The notes below the pieces were generated by a model. That model ran no database searches, had not been told where the DNA came from, and saw only the letters and a program-made list of their open reading frames with translations. A program made the position numbers and the translations under genes. From NCBI RefSeq assembly GCF_902859625.1, contig NZ_CADIJX010000005.1:372001-436000 (forward strand): a DNA stretch of 64,000 nt, written 5' to 3'. The stretch's first letter is position 1; each line of letters begins with the position of its first letter. The stretch is from Achromobacter pestifer. Its GTDB lineage: Bacteria; Pseudomonadota; Gammaproteobacteria; Burkholderiales; Burkholderiaceae_B. Below are positions 44,058-52,275 of this stretch, piece by piece.

Positions 44058-45194
44058 ATGACCCAGATCACCCAATTCCCCTTCGTATCGGTTTCCGGCA
44101 CCCCGGAAGCCCGTGGCCGTTCCTATGGCCAGCAAGCCGCCGACCGCGTGCGCAAAAGCGCCGCCATGTATGGCCAGACGCTGGTCGACCTGGGCTACGA
44201 CGCCATGGCCCGCACCCAGCTCATCGCCCATTTCGCGCGTGAAATCGAAGATTTCGCCCCGCACTACCTGGAAGAAATGCGCGGCATCGCCGCAGGCGCC
44301 GAGGTGTCGTTTGAAGACATCGTGATGGTGAACGCGCGCACGGAAGTCGTTGCCAAGGCGCGCGCCGAAAAGAAGAAGGCCGCGGAACTGGAACCGGGTG
44401 ACGGCTGCACCGGCGCCTTGATCCTGCCTACCCGATCGGCCAACGGCAACCTGATCCACGGCCAGAACTGGGACTGGCGCGCGGAATGCGCCGAAACAGC
44501 CATCGTGCTGCGCGTGCGCAACGACAATGGCCCGGATATCCTGACGTTCGTGGAAGCCGGCGGCCTGGCCCGCAGCGGCCTGAACAGCGCTGGCGTGTCC
44601 ATCACCGCCAACTACCTGGAATCCGACCGCGACTTCCGCCAACTGGGCGTGCCGCTGTCGCTGATCCGCCGCAAGGTGCTGGAACAGCAACACTTCGCGC
44701 TGGCGATCAAGGCCGTCGCCACCACGCCCAAGTCATGCTCGAACAACATCATGATCGGGATGGCCGCGGGCTTTGGCGTGGACTACGAATGCACCACCGA
44801 TGAAGCCTTCCCGATCTATCCGGGCGCCGACGACCTGATCGTGCACGCCAACCACTGGGTCAGCGAAGTGGCCCTGGGCAAGCTGCGCGACACCGGCCGC
44901 GCCAGCACCCCGGAAAGCGCCTACCGCGACTGGCGCGTGCGCCGCCTGCTGAACGAAAAAACCCAGCTGACGCGCGAAGACCTCAAGCGCGCCTTGTTCG
45001 ACGACTTCGGTGCGCCCTATTCCGTTTGCCGTCCGCCGCGTCCCGGCAGCCACGACAACCTGTCGGCCACCGTTGCCATGGTGGTCATGGAGCCGGCCGC
45101 CGGCCTGATGGAAGTGGCGCCGCTGCCCGCACTGAACCGTACGTTCACCCGTTACAGCCTGACCGCAGAACCTGAACTGCTGGCTGCCGCCTGA
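44058..45194 (+). CDS. C45-family N-terminal-nucleophile acyltransferase/amidohydrolase
   Basis: A 378-residue protein of the acyl-CoA:6-aminopenicillanate acyltransferase (peptidase C45) family. The autocleavage site is LEPGDGCTGALI, which would expose Cys117 as nucleophile; NLIHGQNWDW and SITANYLESDRD downstream match the family core. Relatives make or break amide bonds of isopenicillin N, carcinine or N-acyl amino acids. No signal peptide. It is 36 bases before a peptide-type binding protein and follows the TTGGCGCCAA site, so it likely processes an imported N-acyl or peptide-like compound. Confidence 0.84.
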   Translation: MTQITQFPFVSVSGTPEARGRSYGQQAADRVRKSAAMYGQTLVDLGYDAMARTQLIAHFAREIEDFAPHYLEEMRGIAAGAEVSFEDIVMVNARTEVVAKARAEKKKAAELEPGDGCTGALILPTRSANGNLIHGQNWDWRAECAETAIVLRVRNDNGPDILTFVEAGGLARSGLNSAGVSITANYLESDRDFRQLGVPLSLIRRKVLEQQHFALAIKAVATTPKSCSNNIMIGMAAGFGVDYECTTDEAFPIYPGADDLIVHANHWVSEVALGKLRDTGRASTPESAYRDWRVRRLLNEKTQLTREDLKRALFDDFGAPYSVCRPPRPGSHDNLSATVAMVVMEPAAGLMEVAPLPALNRTFTRYSLTAEPELLAAA

Positions 45195-45229
45195 GCGGCG
45201 ATGCGCCCGCGCAACCCGAGGAAATATCA

Positions 45230-46792
45230 ATGAAGAACCATTGTTTGAGCGCCGCGGTTGCGCTGGCGCTTGCCGGCCTGGCCGGCGCGGCCGCCGCACA
45301 ATCCGCGCCGCCGCTGCGTATCTCGCTGACGGCCGACATTCGCTCGACCGAACCCGGCGTCAACCGCGACAGCAACAGCGATGCGGTGGTGCTGCACATC
45401 GTGGAAGGCCTGGTGGCCTATGGCGAAGACGCCGAAGTGCGCCCCTTGCTGGCCAAATCGATCGACGTCAGCCCCGACGGCAAGACCTATACGTTCAAGC
45501 TGCGTGAAGGCGTCAAGTTCCATAACGGCAAGCCCATGACCTCGGCCGACGTGCTGTGGACCTGGCAGCATTACACCGCCGCCAATTCGGGCTGGCGCTG
45601 CGCCAGCGAATTCGACGGCCGTGGCACGGTGAAGGTCACGGGCGTGGACGCACCGGATGCGCAGACGGTCGTCTATCACCTGGAGAAACCCACCAGCCTG
45701 TTCCTGGCGTCGCTGGCCCGCGCCGACTGTGGCGGCACCGGCATCCTGTCCAAGGATTCCGTCGGCCCGGATGGCGCCTGGATCAAGCCGATCGGCACCG
45801 GCCCGTTTGAACTGGCGGAATGGAAACGCGGTGAATACATCCGCCTGACCAAGTTCGCCGGCTACGCCAACCTGGACGGCAAGCGCGACGGCTACACCGG
45901 ATCCAAGCGTCCGCTGGTGGACGAAGTGCGCTTCATGATCGTGCCGGACGATTCCACCGCCAAGGCCGCTTTGCAACGCGGCAACATCGACATCATCGAA
46001 GATGTCTCGAACAACGACGTACCGGTGCTGCAAGGCACGCCCAACGTGAAGGTGGCGTATGCGCCGGTGATGAGCATGACGGCGCTGCTGCTGCAAACCA
46101 AGGATCCGGTGCTGTCCAACCCGAAGATGCGCCAGGCCCTGGCCCACGCCATCGATTACAAGCAGTTGGCCGCCGCCGTGACCGAAGGCCTGGCCGAGCC
46201 CAACAATTCCATCGTGCCGCTGGTGTCGCCCTACCATGACGCGGTTCAGAAGCAGGGCTGGAATTACGACCCGGCGCAGGCGCAGAAGCTGCTGAAGGAA
46301 GCGGGCTACAAGGGCCAGGAATTGTCGATCCTGACGACCAAGCGCTATCCACAGTCCTATAACTCGGCCGTGATCGTGCAGGCGATGCTGCAATCGGTCG
46401 GCATCAATGCGCAGTTGTCGGTGGTGGAGTGGGCAACGCAGCTGGACCGCTACAACGCAGGCACCTACCAGATGATGACGTTCCCGTATTCCGCGCGCCT
46501 GGATGCGGCGCTGAACTACGAGATGGTGACGGGCGACAAGTCCAAGCAACCGCGCAAGGTCTGGGACAACCCGGAAGCGGCGAAGCTGGTTGAAACGGCC
46601 TCCGTGGATACCGATCACGCCAAGCGGCAGGCGACGTTTGACCAACTGCATCAGTTGTTCCTGGCGGACGTGCCCAGCATTCCGCTCTATAACGGACTGG
46701 ATATCGGCGCCTTCCGCAGCAACATCAAGGGATATCAGCCTTGGGCGGTGAAGAAGCCGCGGGCTTGGGAAGTGGAGCGGGTTGCGCAGTGA
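45230..46792 (+). CDS. ABC transporter substrate-binding protein, SBP family 5 (paralogue A)
   Basis: A 520-residue periplasmic receptor with signal peptide MKNHCLSAAVALALAGLAGA. It is a close relative of the binding protein at 54.9-56.4 kb: shared stretches include DIRSTEPGVNRD/DIRSTNPGVNRD, IVEGLV, GSKRPLVDEV, QSVGINA and KAKQPRKVW/KSKQPRKVW. No permease or ATPase gene is next to it. It probably delivers ligand to the ABC system at 57.3-60.7 kb, and its partner enzyme is the C45 hydrolase upstream. Confidence 0.92.
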   Translation: MKNHCLSAAVALALAGLAGAAAAQSAPPLRISLTADIRSTEPGVNRDSNSDAVVLHIVEGLVAYGEDAEVRPLLAKSIDVSPDGKTYTFKLREGVKFHNGKPMTSADVLWTWQHYTAANSGWRCASEFDGRGTVKVTGVDAPDAQTVVYHLEKPTSLFLASLARADCGGTGILSKDSVGPDGAWIKPIGTGPFELAEWKRGEYIRLTKFAGYANLDGKRDGYTGSKRPLVDEVRFMIVPDDSTAKAALQRGNIDIIEDVSNNDVPVLQGTPNVKVAYAPVMSMTALLLQTKDPVLSNPKMRQALAHAIDYKQLAAAVTEGLAEPNNSIVPLVSPYHDAVQKQGWNYDPAQAQKLLKEAGYKGQELSILTTKRYPQSYNSAVIVQAMLQSVGINAQLSVVEWATQLDRYNAGTYQMMTFPYSARLDAALNYEMVTGDKSKQPRKVWDNPEAAKLVETASVDTDHAKRQATFDQLHQLFLADVPSIPLYNGLDIGAFRSNIKGYQPWAVKKPRAWEVERVAQ

Positions 46793-46823
46793 GCGCTGCA
46801 AGGCGGTGAAGTAGGCCGCCCAT

Positions 46824-46976
46824 CGGCGCAGGCGCCCTGATGGCGCGCGCCCACGATTGCGGTCCGGAGCCTTCGCTCCGGACTGTCCCTTCGTCATCTT
46901 CGTTGCGGCCTGCGGCCGCTTCCTTCAGATTCCCTCGGGCGCATCGAGGTTGCGCGCCATCAGGGCGCCTGCACCG
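46824..46976. repeat. 153-bp element bounded by 25-bp inverted repeats
   Basis: Left arm 46824-46848 and right arm 46952-46976 are reverse complements with one mismatch in 25. Inside are a 9-bp hairpin with CTTC loop (46862-46883) and a GCGGCC/GGCCGC hairpin with three-base loop (46905-46919). Possible palindromic repeat element, MITE remnant or structured terminator for the preceding gene. Confidence 0.65.
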
Positions 46977-47214
46977 ACGGGCTACCAGCGTCTTGGCGGT
47001 GCTTGCCTGCAAGCGACCGCGCACCTATTGGACGTATTTCACGCTTTCCCCAGGCTTCTGCCCGCTCCATCGTGGGCTCCCCCTCCTGCGCCAATTGCGT
47101 CCCCCTTCTGGGCGCCACCCCTTCTCGATTCCGCTTCCGGATTGGGGCATTTCCTTTTCCATATCTGCCCTTCGCCTGCGACAGCGAGTTCGGCTCGCCT
47201 ATTCGGGATACTAC

Positions 47215-47235
47215 TGGTATCCCACTGGGATACCA
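47215..47235. promoter_or_regulatory. Candidate GntR operator before the ureide cluster
   Basis: TGGTATCCC-ACT-GGGATACCA is a perfect 9-3-9 inverted repeat. A third half-site, GGGATACTA, precedes it at 47205-47213. The TGGTAT/ATACCA core is typical of FCD-type GntR operators; it lies about 80 bases before the GntR start, so autoregulation of the cluster is likely. Confidence 0.65.
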
Positions 47236-47316
47236 ATGAAGTACCGTTCAGCCATCGCATGGCCGCGCCCTGTTTTTCTCGGGGGCGGCGCCGCTTCCAT
47301 TCCCTGCTACACGCTC

Positions 47317-47955
47317 ATGAACGCTACGCAACGCACCTATCAAACGCTTCTGGACCAAATCGTTTCGCGCCGGATTCCGGCTGGCGAGGTGCTGGAAGAG
47401 CGCCGCCTGGCCGATGAATTGGACGTGTCGCGCACGCCGTTGCGCGCCGCCATGAATCGGTTGCTGGGCGAAGGCATGCTGGAGCGCCTGTCCAACGGGT
47501 CGATCGTGGTGCGTTCGTTCGGCGTGACCGATCTGCTGGAATTGCTGCAAATCCGCAGCCTATTGGAAAGCGAGGCGGCGGCGATGGCGACGGGGCGCAT
47601 TCCGGCCGAGCCGCTGGAAGGACTGCGCACGCGCCTTCAGGCGATGCTGAATGCCCAGACCCCCGACGAAAAGTCGGATTGGGAAGTCGACAACGCGCTG
47701 CATGACCTGGTGGCTGCCTACTGCGGCAACCGGAACCTGGCGTCGATGATCACTGCGACCCGCCGGCAGGTGCGGATGTGCGATGTCGAGCGCTTGCCCC
47801 AGCGGCAGGTGCAAGCCAGGGAAGAACACCTGGCGATCGTGCAGGCTCTGCTGTCCGGCGATTCCGCCCGCGCGCGCCAGGCGATGGCCGCCCATTTGGA
47901 GAGCGTGCGCCGCAGCTACGTCAACTCGCTGGGCTACCTGACCCATGGCGCATGA
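47317..47955 (+). CDS. GntR-family regulator, FCD subfamily (ureide cluster)
   Basis: 212 residues from the ATG at 47317 (MNATQRTYQTLLDQIVSRRI). Winged helix EERRLADELDVSRTPLRAAM is followed by an all-helical FCD ligand domain (LLQIRSLLESEAAAMATGRI, and EEHLAIVQALLSGDSARARQ). It precedes and overlaps the ureidoglycolate lyase gene, so it probably senses an intermediate of allantoin breakdown. A perfect dyad sits upstream. Confidence 0.86.
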   Translation: MNATQRTYQTLLDQIVSRRIPAGEVLEERRLADELDVSRTPLRAAMNRLLGEGMLERLSNGSIVVRSFGVTDLLELLQIRSLLESEAAAMATGRIPAEPLEGLRTRLQAMLNAQTPDEKSDWEVDNALHDLVAAYCGNRNLASMITATRRQVRMCDVERLPQRQVQAREEHLAIVQALLSGDSARARQAMAAHLESVRRSYVNSLGYLTHGA

Positions 47956-48454
47956 CATGACGACTCCCCCGCTCACGGTGCGCGCGCAGCCGCTCACCGC
48001 CGAAGCGTTCGCGCCGTATGGCGAGGTGATTGCGCACCAAGGCGCGGAACGCCGCCATTTCCTGACGGAGCCGATGCGGCACGGACAGCAGGTCTCGCGC
48101 CAGGCATGCTGGGTCAGCCGCGTGAATGGGCGGGCGGCCGGCCCGGTTGCGATCGAACTGATGGAGCGGCATCCGCATGCGGCCCAAACCTTCGTTCCAT
48201 TGACGGCGACGCCCTACCTCGTCGTGGTCGCGCCGACCGGAACCGACGGTTTGCCAGACATGACGCGGTTGGCGGCGTTTCTGGCTTCCGGCAGCCAAGG
48301 CGTCTGCTATCGCGTCGGCACCTGGCATCACGGGCTGACCGTGCTGGACGGGCCGGCGGAATTCTTCGTCCTGATGGGCCAGACGGGCCGCGGCGACGAC
48401 GATGAATTCTGGCAGGCGCCGGCCCCGCATGCCGTCGTTTCCCTTCCTGGTTGA
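47945..48454 (+). CDS. allA: Ureidoglycolate lyase (AllA family)
   Basis: A 169-residue cupin-like enzyme that splits ureidoglycolate into glyoxylate and urea. Family features: PLTAEAFAPYGEVIAHQGAE near the start, FVPLTATPYLVVVAPTG and GVCYRVGTWHHGLTVLD with the conserved tryptophan-histidine stretch. It overlaps the GntR gene if the ATG at 47945 is used; the ATG at 47957, one base after the GntR stop, is an equally good start. Cytoplasmic; acts two steps after the allantoinase encoded next. Confidence 0.82.
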   Translation: MAHDMTTPPLTVRAQPLTAEAFAPYGEVIAHQGAERRHFLTEPMRHGQQVSRQACWVSRVNGRAAGPVAIELMERHPHAAQTFVPLTATPYLVVVAPTGTDGLPDMTRLAAFLASGSQGVCYRVGTWHHGLTVLDGPAEFFVLMGQTGRGDDDEFWQAPAPHAVVSLPG

Positions 48455-48478
48455 TTCCTTTTTGGTGGCCTGTCCGTC

Positions 48479-49405
48479 ATGAACTTCGATCCTCTCCACC
48501 TGCGCCGCGATTTCATCGGCTATGGCGCAAATCCCCCCGATCCCCAATGGCCCGGCGGCGCGCGTCTGGCGCTGAACCTGTGCATCAACTATGAGGAGGG
48601 CGGCGAGCCTTCGGTGCCGGACGGCGACCCGGAATCCGAGACCGGGCTGACCGAAGGCGGCGCGGGCGGGTTCACCGGACGTGACCTGGCGGCCGAATCG
48701 ATGTTCGAGTACGGCAGCCGCATCGGCTTTTGGCGGGTGCATCGGCTGCTGCAATCGCGCGGCATGACAGCGACGGTGCTGGGCTGCGGCCTGGCGCTGG
48801 AACGCAATCCCGAGGTCTGCGACGCGATCAAAGCGGCGGGCTATGACGTCTGCGCGCACGGCTGGCGCTGGGAACGGCATCAGAACCTGACGATGGAACA
48901 GGAGCGCGAACGCATCCGCCGCACCGTGGAATCCATCACCCGTTCAGTGGGGTCACGTCCGCTGGGCTGGTATTGCCGCTACGGCCCCAGCCTGAACACC
49001 CGCGCGCTGCTCGTGGAGGAAGGCGGGTTCCTGTATGACTCCGACACCTACAACGACGAACTGCCCTACTGGACGCAAGTCGACGGCAAGCCGCATCTGC
49101 TTGTGCCCTACGGCCTGGCCAACAACGACGCGAAGTTCATCCGCGGCGGCATGGCCACGGGGCAGGATTTGTTCGAATACCTGCGCGACGCCTTCGACAT
49201 GCTTTACGAGGAAGGGTCGACGGCCCCCAAGATGATGTCCGTGGGACTGCACCTGCGCCTGGTCGGCCAGCCCGGCCGCGCGGCGGGGCTGGCGCGCTTC
49301 CTGGACCACGTGGCCGCCCATCGCGATGTCTGGGTATGCCGCCGCGCGGATATCGCCCGCCACTGGCACGCCTGCCATCCGTTCGCCCAGGACGCGCCGC
49401 GCTGA
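48479..49405 (+). CDS. puuE: Allantoinase, PuuE (polysaccharide-deacetylase fold) type
   Basis: A 308-residue cofactor-independent allantoinase of the PuuE kind, opening the allantoin ring to allantoate. The opening MNFDPLHLRRDFIGYGANPP, the LALNLCINYEEGGEPS segment (glutamate in place of the usual metal-binding aspartate) and CAHGWRWERHQNLTMEQERE match PuuE by recall. It sits between ureidoglycolate lyase and a Bug receptor, which supports the role. It is related in fold to the deacetylases at 42-44 kb but not especially close. Confidence 0.82.
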   Translation: MNFDPLHLRRDFIGYGANPPDPQWPGGARLALNLCINYEEGGEPSVPDGDPESETGLTEGGAGGFTGRDLAAESMFEYGSRIGFWRVHRLLQSRGMTATVLGCGLALERNPEVCDAIKAAGYDVCAHGWRWERHQNLTMEQERERIRRTVESITRSVGSRPLGWYCRYGPSLNTRALLVEEGGFLYDSDTYNDELPYWTQVDGKPHLLVPYGLANNDAKFIRGGMATGQDLFEYLRDAFDMLYEEGSTAPKMMSVGLHLRLVGQPGRAAGLARFLDHVAAHRDVWVCRRADIARHWHACHPFAQDAPR

Positions 49406-49449
49406 TTCGTTTTCTGCAATGACCACGTTTTCTCTATCAGGAGAGCAGC

Positions 49450-50451
49450 ATGTCGAAGTACAGGAAATTCAATCGCCGCGGCGCGTTGGCCACGGCGCTG
49501 GCGGGATTGCTGGCGCTGGGCCTCGGCTCGGTCGCGCAAGCCCAGACCCAGCCTTATCCCAACAAGCCCATCCGCATCGTCGTGCCCTTTCCGCCTGGCG
49601 GTGCGGCAGACACGCTGGCGCGCGCCCTGTCGCAGCAACTGAACGACACGCTTGGCAAGCAGGTGATCGTCGAAAACCGAGCGGGCGCGGGCGGCACCAT
49701 CGGGACCAATGCCGTGGCCCGCGCGGAGCCGGACGGCTACACGCTGCTGCTGGGCAACGTATCGACGCTGGCGATCGCCCCCAGCCTGTACCCGAATCTG
49801 AACTATGACCCGGTCAAGGACTTCCAGCCGATTACCCTCGTCGGCAAGAGCCCGCTGGTCTTCGCGATCAACCCGGCCCTGCCCGCCAGGAGCCTGCCTG
49901 AACTCATTGCGCTGGCATCCAAGGAGCCCGGCAAGCTGACGTTCGGTTCTTCCGGCGCCGGCAGCATCACCCATCTGACCGGCGAAGTCCTGAATCTGGC
50001 CACGGGCGGCAAGCTGGTGCACGTGCCCTACAAGGGCAGCTCGCCGGTGCTGCTGGCCGTGGCGTCGGGCGAATTGAGCATGGGCGTCACCCAGGTCGTG
50101 GAAATGCTGCCTCAGTACAAGGCCGGCCGGGTTGGCGCCGCGGCCGTGACCGGAACCGAGAAGTCGCCGGCACTGCCCGACGTTTCGACGGCGGCATCCC
50201 AGGGAGTGAAGGGGTTGGAAGCGACCACGTGGTACAGCCTGATGGCGCCGGCCGGCGTGCCGGCAAGCGTCATCGACCGCTTACAGCCTGCCCTCCAGCA
50301 AGTGCTGACCAACCCGGACCTGCGCAAGCGCTACGCCGATGAAGGGCTGATCCTGGCCCCGTCCACGCCGGCGGAGCTGAGCGCCTTCCTGGGCAAGGAA
50401 GTCCAGGACTGGGGCGCCGTCATCAAGCAGGCGGGCGTCAAACTCGACTAA
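49450..50451 (+). CDS. Bug-type periplasmic substrate-binding protein
   Basis: A 333-residue tripartite tricarboxylate transporter receptor. The leader contains NRRGALATALAGLLALGLGS, a signal with an adjacent arginine pair, and cleavage is expected after VAQA. KPIRIVVPFPPGGAADTLAR and RAEPDGYTLLLGNVST are family hallmarks. AGGAGAG precedes the ATG. Last gene of the GntR-lyase-allantoinase cluster, so its ligand may be a ureide or related acid. No membrane partners are present. Confidence 0.9.
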   Translation: MSKYRKFNRRGALATALAGLLALGLGSVAQAQTQPYPNKPIRIVVPFPPGGAADTLARALSQQLNDTLGKQVIVENRAGAGGTIGTNAVARAEPDGYTLLLGNVSTLAIAPSLYPNLNYDPVKDFQPITLVGKSPLVFAINPALPARSLPELIALASKEPGKLTFGSSGAGSITHLTGEVLNLATGGKLVHVPYKGSSPVLLAVASGELSMGVTQVVEMLPQYKAGRVGAAAVTGTEKSPALPDVSTAASQGVKGLEATTWYSLMAPAGVPASVIDRLQPALQQVLTNPDLRKRYADEGLILAPSTPAELSAFLGKEVQDWGAVIKQAGVKLD

Positions 50452-50504
50452 CGCAACTTGCGGGAGCCGTGGGCCGGGCGGCACAAAGGGGCAATTGCTG
50501 TATT

Positions 50505-50523
50505 GAGAATGATTTGCAATAAT
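50505..50523. promoter_or_regulatory. Fur-box-like site before first FecI
   Basis: GAGAATGATTTGCAATAAT matches the 19-bp Fur consensus at 12 positions, including the GAGAATGAT left half. It lies about 33 bases upstream of the sigma-factor GTG, where an iron-responsive promoter is expected. Confidence 0.7.
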
Positions 50524-50555
50524 GCACGCCCCTTTGTCCCAATGGCCCAAACCCC

Positions 50556-51062
50556 GTGTCCTCCCGACGCCCGCCCCTACCCGGATGGCTGGCCCATTAC
50601 GCTGATCTGGTCAGTGCGTGGGCACGGCGCAAGCATGATGCCGACGAGGGGCAGGATGCCGCGCAGAATGCGGCGCTAAGCCTGTTGCAGGCCGCGCAGC
50701 CCGATCTGCTTCGGGACCCGGCCGCTTACCTGCGGCGCAGCATCCGCAACGGCATGACGGCGCGCTATCAGGACAAGGTTTCGGTCCATAGCGTGGCTTG
50801 GCAGGAATTGGCGGAACACGAGCACCCCGCCGCCGCGGAAGTCGAATCGAACACGCGGGCGTCGCAGCTTTCCGACGCCTTGCAAGAAGCGCTGGAAGAA
50901 CTGCCCCTGCCTTGCCAGCAGGTCTTCGCCTGGCATCGGCTGGAAGGCCGGACCATGGGCGAGATCGCGCAGCGCATGGACCTGTCGGTCAGCATGGTGG
51001 AAAAGCATATGGCCCGCTGCATGCGCCATCTGCATGTCAGGTTGAAGCAGCATGCCCCCTGA
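50556..51062 (+). CDS. ECF RNA polymerase sigma factor, FecI-like (first cassette)
   Basis: A 168-residue ECF sigma factor starting at GTG; the ATG 14 bases upstream is out of frame. Region 2 runs over residues ~15-75 (EGQDAAQNAALSLLQAAQ, RRSIRNGMTARYQDK) and region 4 over ~115-160 (LPLPCQQVFAWHRLEGRTMG, QRMDLSVSMVEKHMARCMRH). It is followed by FecR and a TonB receptor, the classic surface-signalling trio that responds to an iron chelate outside the cell. A Fur-box-like site is upstream. Confidence 0.87.
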   Translation: MSSRRPPLPGWLAHYADLVSAWARRKHDADEGQDAAQNAALSLLQAAQPDLLRDPAAYLRRSIRNGMTARYQDKVSVHSVAWQELAEHEHPAAAEVESNTRASQLSDALQEALEELPLPCQQVFAWHRLEGRTMGEIAQRMDLSVSMVEKHMARCMRHLHVRLKQHAP

Positions 51063-51111
51063 GCCCCTGTATAGTCTTCGGCTTCCCAAGACGGCATCAA
51101 CCCGCGCGCCC

Positions 51112-52089
51112 ATGACGGATCCCTCTCAACCCGATTCCAGCGAACGTGCCTCGCAAGCGGCGGCGGACTGGTTCGCGCGTGTGCGGTCGGGCGGGATGAC
51201 GCCCGCGCAGCAGGCCGAATTCGAGGTGTGGCGGCGGGCGGATCCCGCCCATGCCGCCGCCTACGCCGAGATGGAAGCCGTCTGGCAGGCCACTGCCCAA
51301 TTCGACGCCGAACGCCTGCGCCGCGTGCTGCCGTCGCGGCAACCGTCGAATATCGCCCGGCGCCGTCTGGCGTTCGGGTTGGGGCTGAGCGCGGCCGCGG
51401 TCGCCGGCGTCAGCTGGAACCTGTGGCCGTCGGACCCGATCCTGCAAGAACAGGTGATCACCACCCGTGCGGGTGAAAGGCGCCAGGTGCTGCTGTCCGA
51501 CGGCACCATGCTCGAGGTCAACACCGCCACCCGTGCGCGTGTGCGGCTCTATGCAGACCGCCGGACAGTGGACATGGATTCGGGCGAAATCATGTTCTCG
51601 GTGACGCCGGATGCGCAACGGCCGTTCCTGATCGACGCGGGCCAGACGCAGGTCCGGGTGACCGGGACCCGGTTCAACGTCCGCCGCGATGGCGATGCGG
51701 CGTCTGTCGCCGTCGAATCCGGATCGGTCGCCGTGACGACGGGAAACTGGTGGCGGCGGCAAGCCGTCAACCTGACTGCCGGCCAAGGCGTACGCAAGCC
51801 CGCGGGCCAAGCGCTGTCGGACATCGAAACCGTTGACGTGCAGGCGCTGACCGCCTGGCGCCAGGGAAAGATCGTCGTCGCCAACGCGCCGCTGGCGGAA
51901 GTCACCGGCGAAATGAACCGCTATCTGGCGCAACCCATCTTGCTGGCCGACGCGCGCCTGGGGCGGCTACGGATCGCGGGCGTCTTCAGCGTGGACGATC
52001 CCAGCGCCTTCCTGAATGCCCTGCCGTCGATGATTCCCGTCGAGGTCTTGCGGGGCAACGACGGCGGCATCGTCATCCGCGCGCGCTGA
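51112..52089 (+). CDS. FecR-family anti-sigma/sigma-regulator protein (first cassette)
   Basis: 325 residues from the ATG at 51112; an in-frame ATG at 51052 would add 20 residues and overlap the sigma gene. The N-terminal cytoplasmic part (SQAAADWFARVRSGGMTPAQ) contacts the sigma factor; one membrane segment lies at RLAFGLGLSAAAVAGVSW; the periplasmic FecR domain holds QVLLSDGTMLEVNTATRARV and VRVTGTRFNVRRDG. It relays receptor occupancy to FecI. The receptor gene follows after 186 bases. Confidence 0.86.
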   Translation: MTDPSQPDSSERASQAAADWFARVRSGGMTPAQQAEFEVWRRADPAHAAAYAEMEAVWQATAQFDAERLRRVLPSRQPSNIARRRLAFGLGLSAAAVAGVSWNLWPSDPILQEQVITTRAGERRQVLLSDGTMLEVNTATRARVRLYADRRTVDMDSGEIMFSVTPDAQRPFLIDAGQTQVRVTGTRFNVRRDGDAASVAVESGSVAVTTGNWWRRQAVNLTAGQGVRKPAGQALSDIETVDVQALTAWRQGKIVVANAPLAEVTGEMNRYLAQPILLADARLGRLRIAGVFSVDDPSAFLNALPSMIPVEVLRGNDGGIVIRAR

Positions 52090-52182
52090 GCCTGCGACGC
52101 AAACAATACATTTAGTTTCAATTTACCTGCGCTTTCCATTACGGACTTTTGCGCGTTTTCCACTCTGGACAGTAGCGGTTGC

Positions 52183-52220
52183 GCGACGGGGTTCCCGTCG
52201 CCCTTCCAAAGCACCTTTGG
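52183..52220 (+). promoter_or_regulatory. Two hairpins in the leader of the first TonB receptor
   Basis: GCGACGGG-GTT-CCCGTCGC (52183-52201) and CCAAAG-CAC-CTTTGG (52206-52220) are perfect stem-loops in the FecR-receptor gap. They may partly terminate read-through so that receptor transcription depends on a FecI-type promoter; no clear U-run follows. Confidence 0.5.
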
Positions 52221-52275
52221 CCAAAGGGAAACCGGCGCCTCGCGCCTGCACGCCTCGTCATGGAAAAGAAGGATC

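Larger units (their letters stand above)
46793..47316. other. Long intergenic region with inverted-repeat element and operator-like dyad
   Basis: About 520 bases without a convincing gene. From left to right: a 153-bp element bounded by 25-bp inverted repeats (46824-46976), a pyrimidine-rich stretch (about 47030-47160), and a TGGTATCCC dyad (47215-47235). Open frames through it have no ribosome site or recognisable product. Confidence 0.7.

Noticed and set aside
46857..47417. Open frames through the long intergenic region before the GntR gene
   Set aside because: They cross the inverted-repeat element and the operator dyad, lack ribosome sites and resemble no protein.
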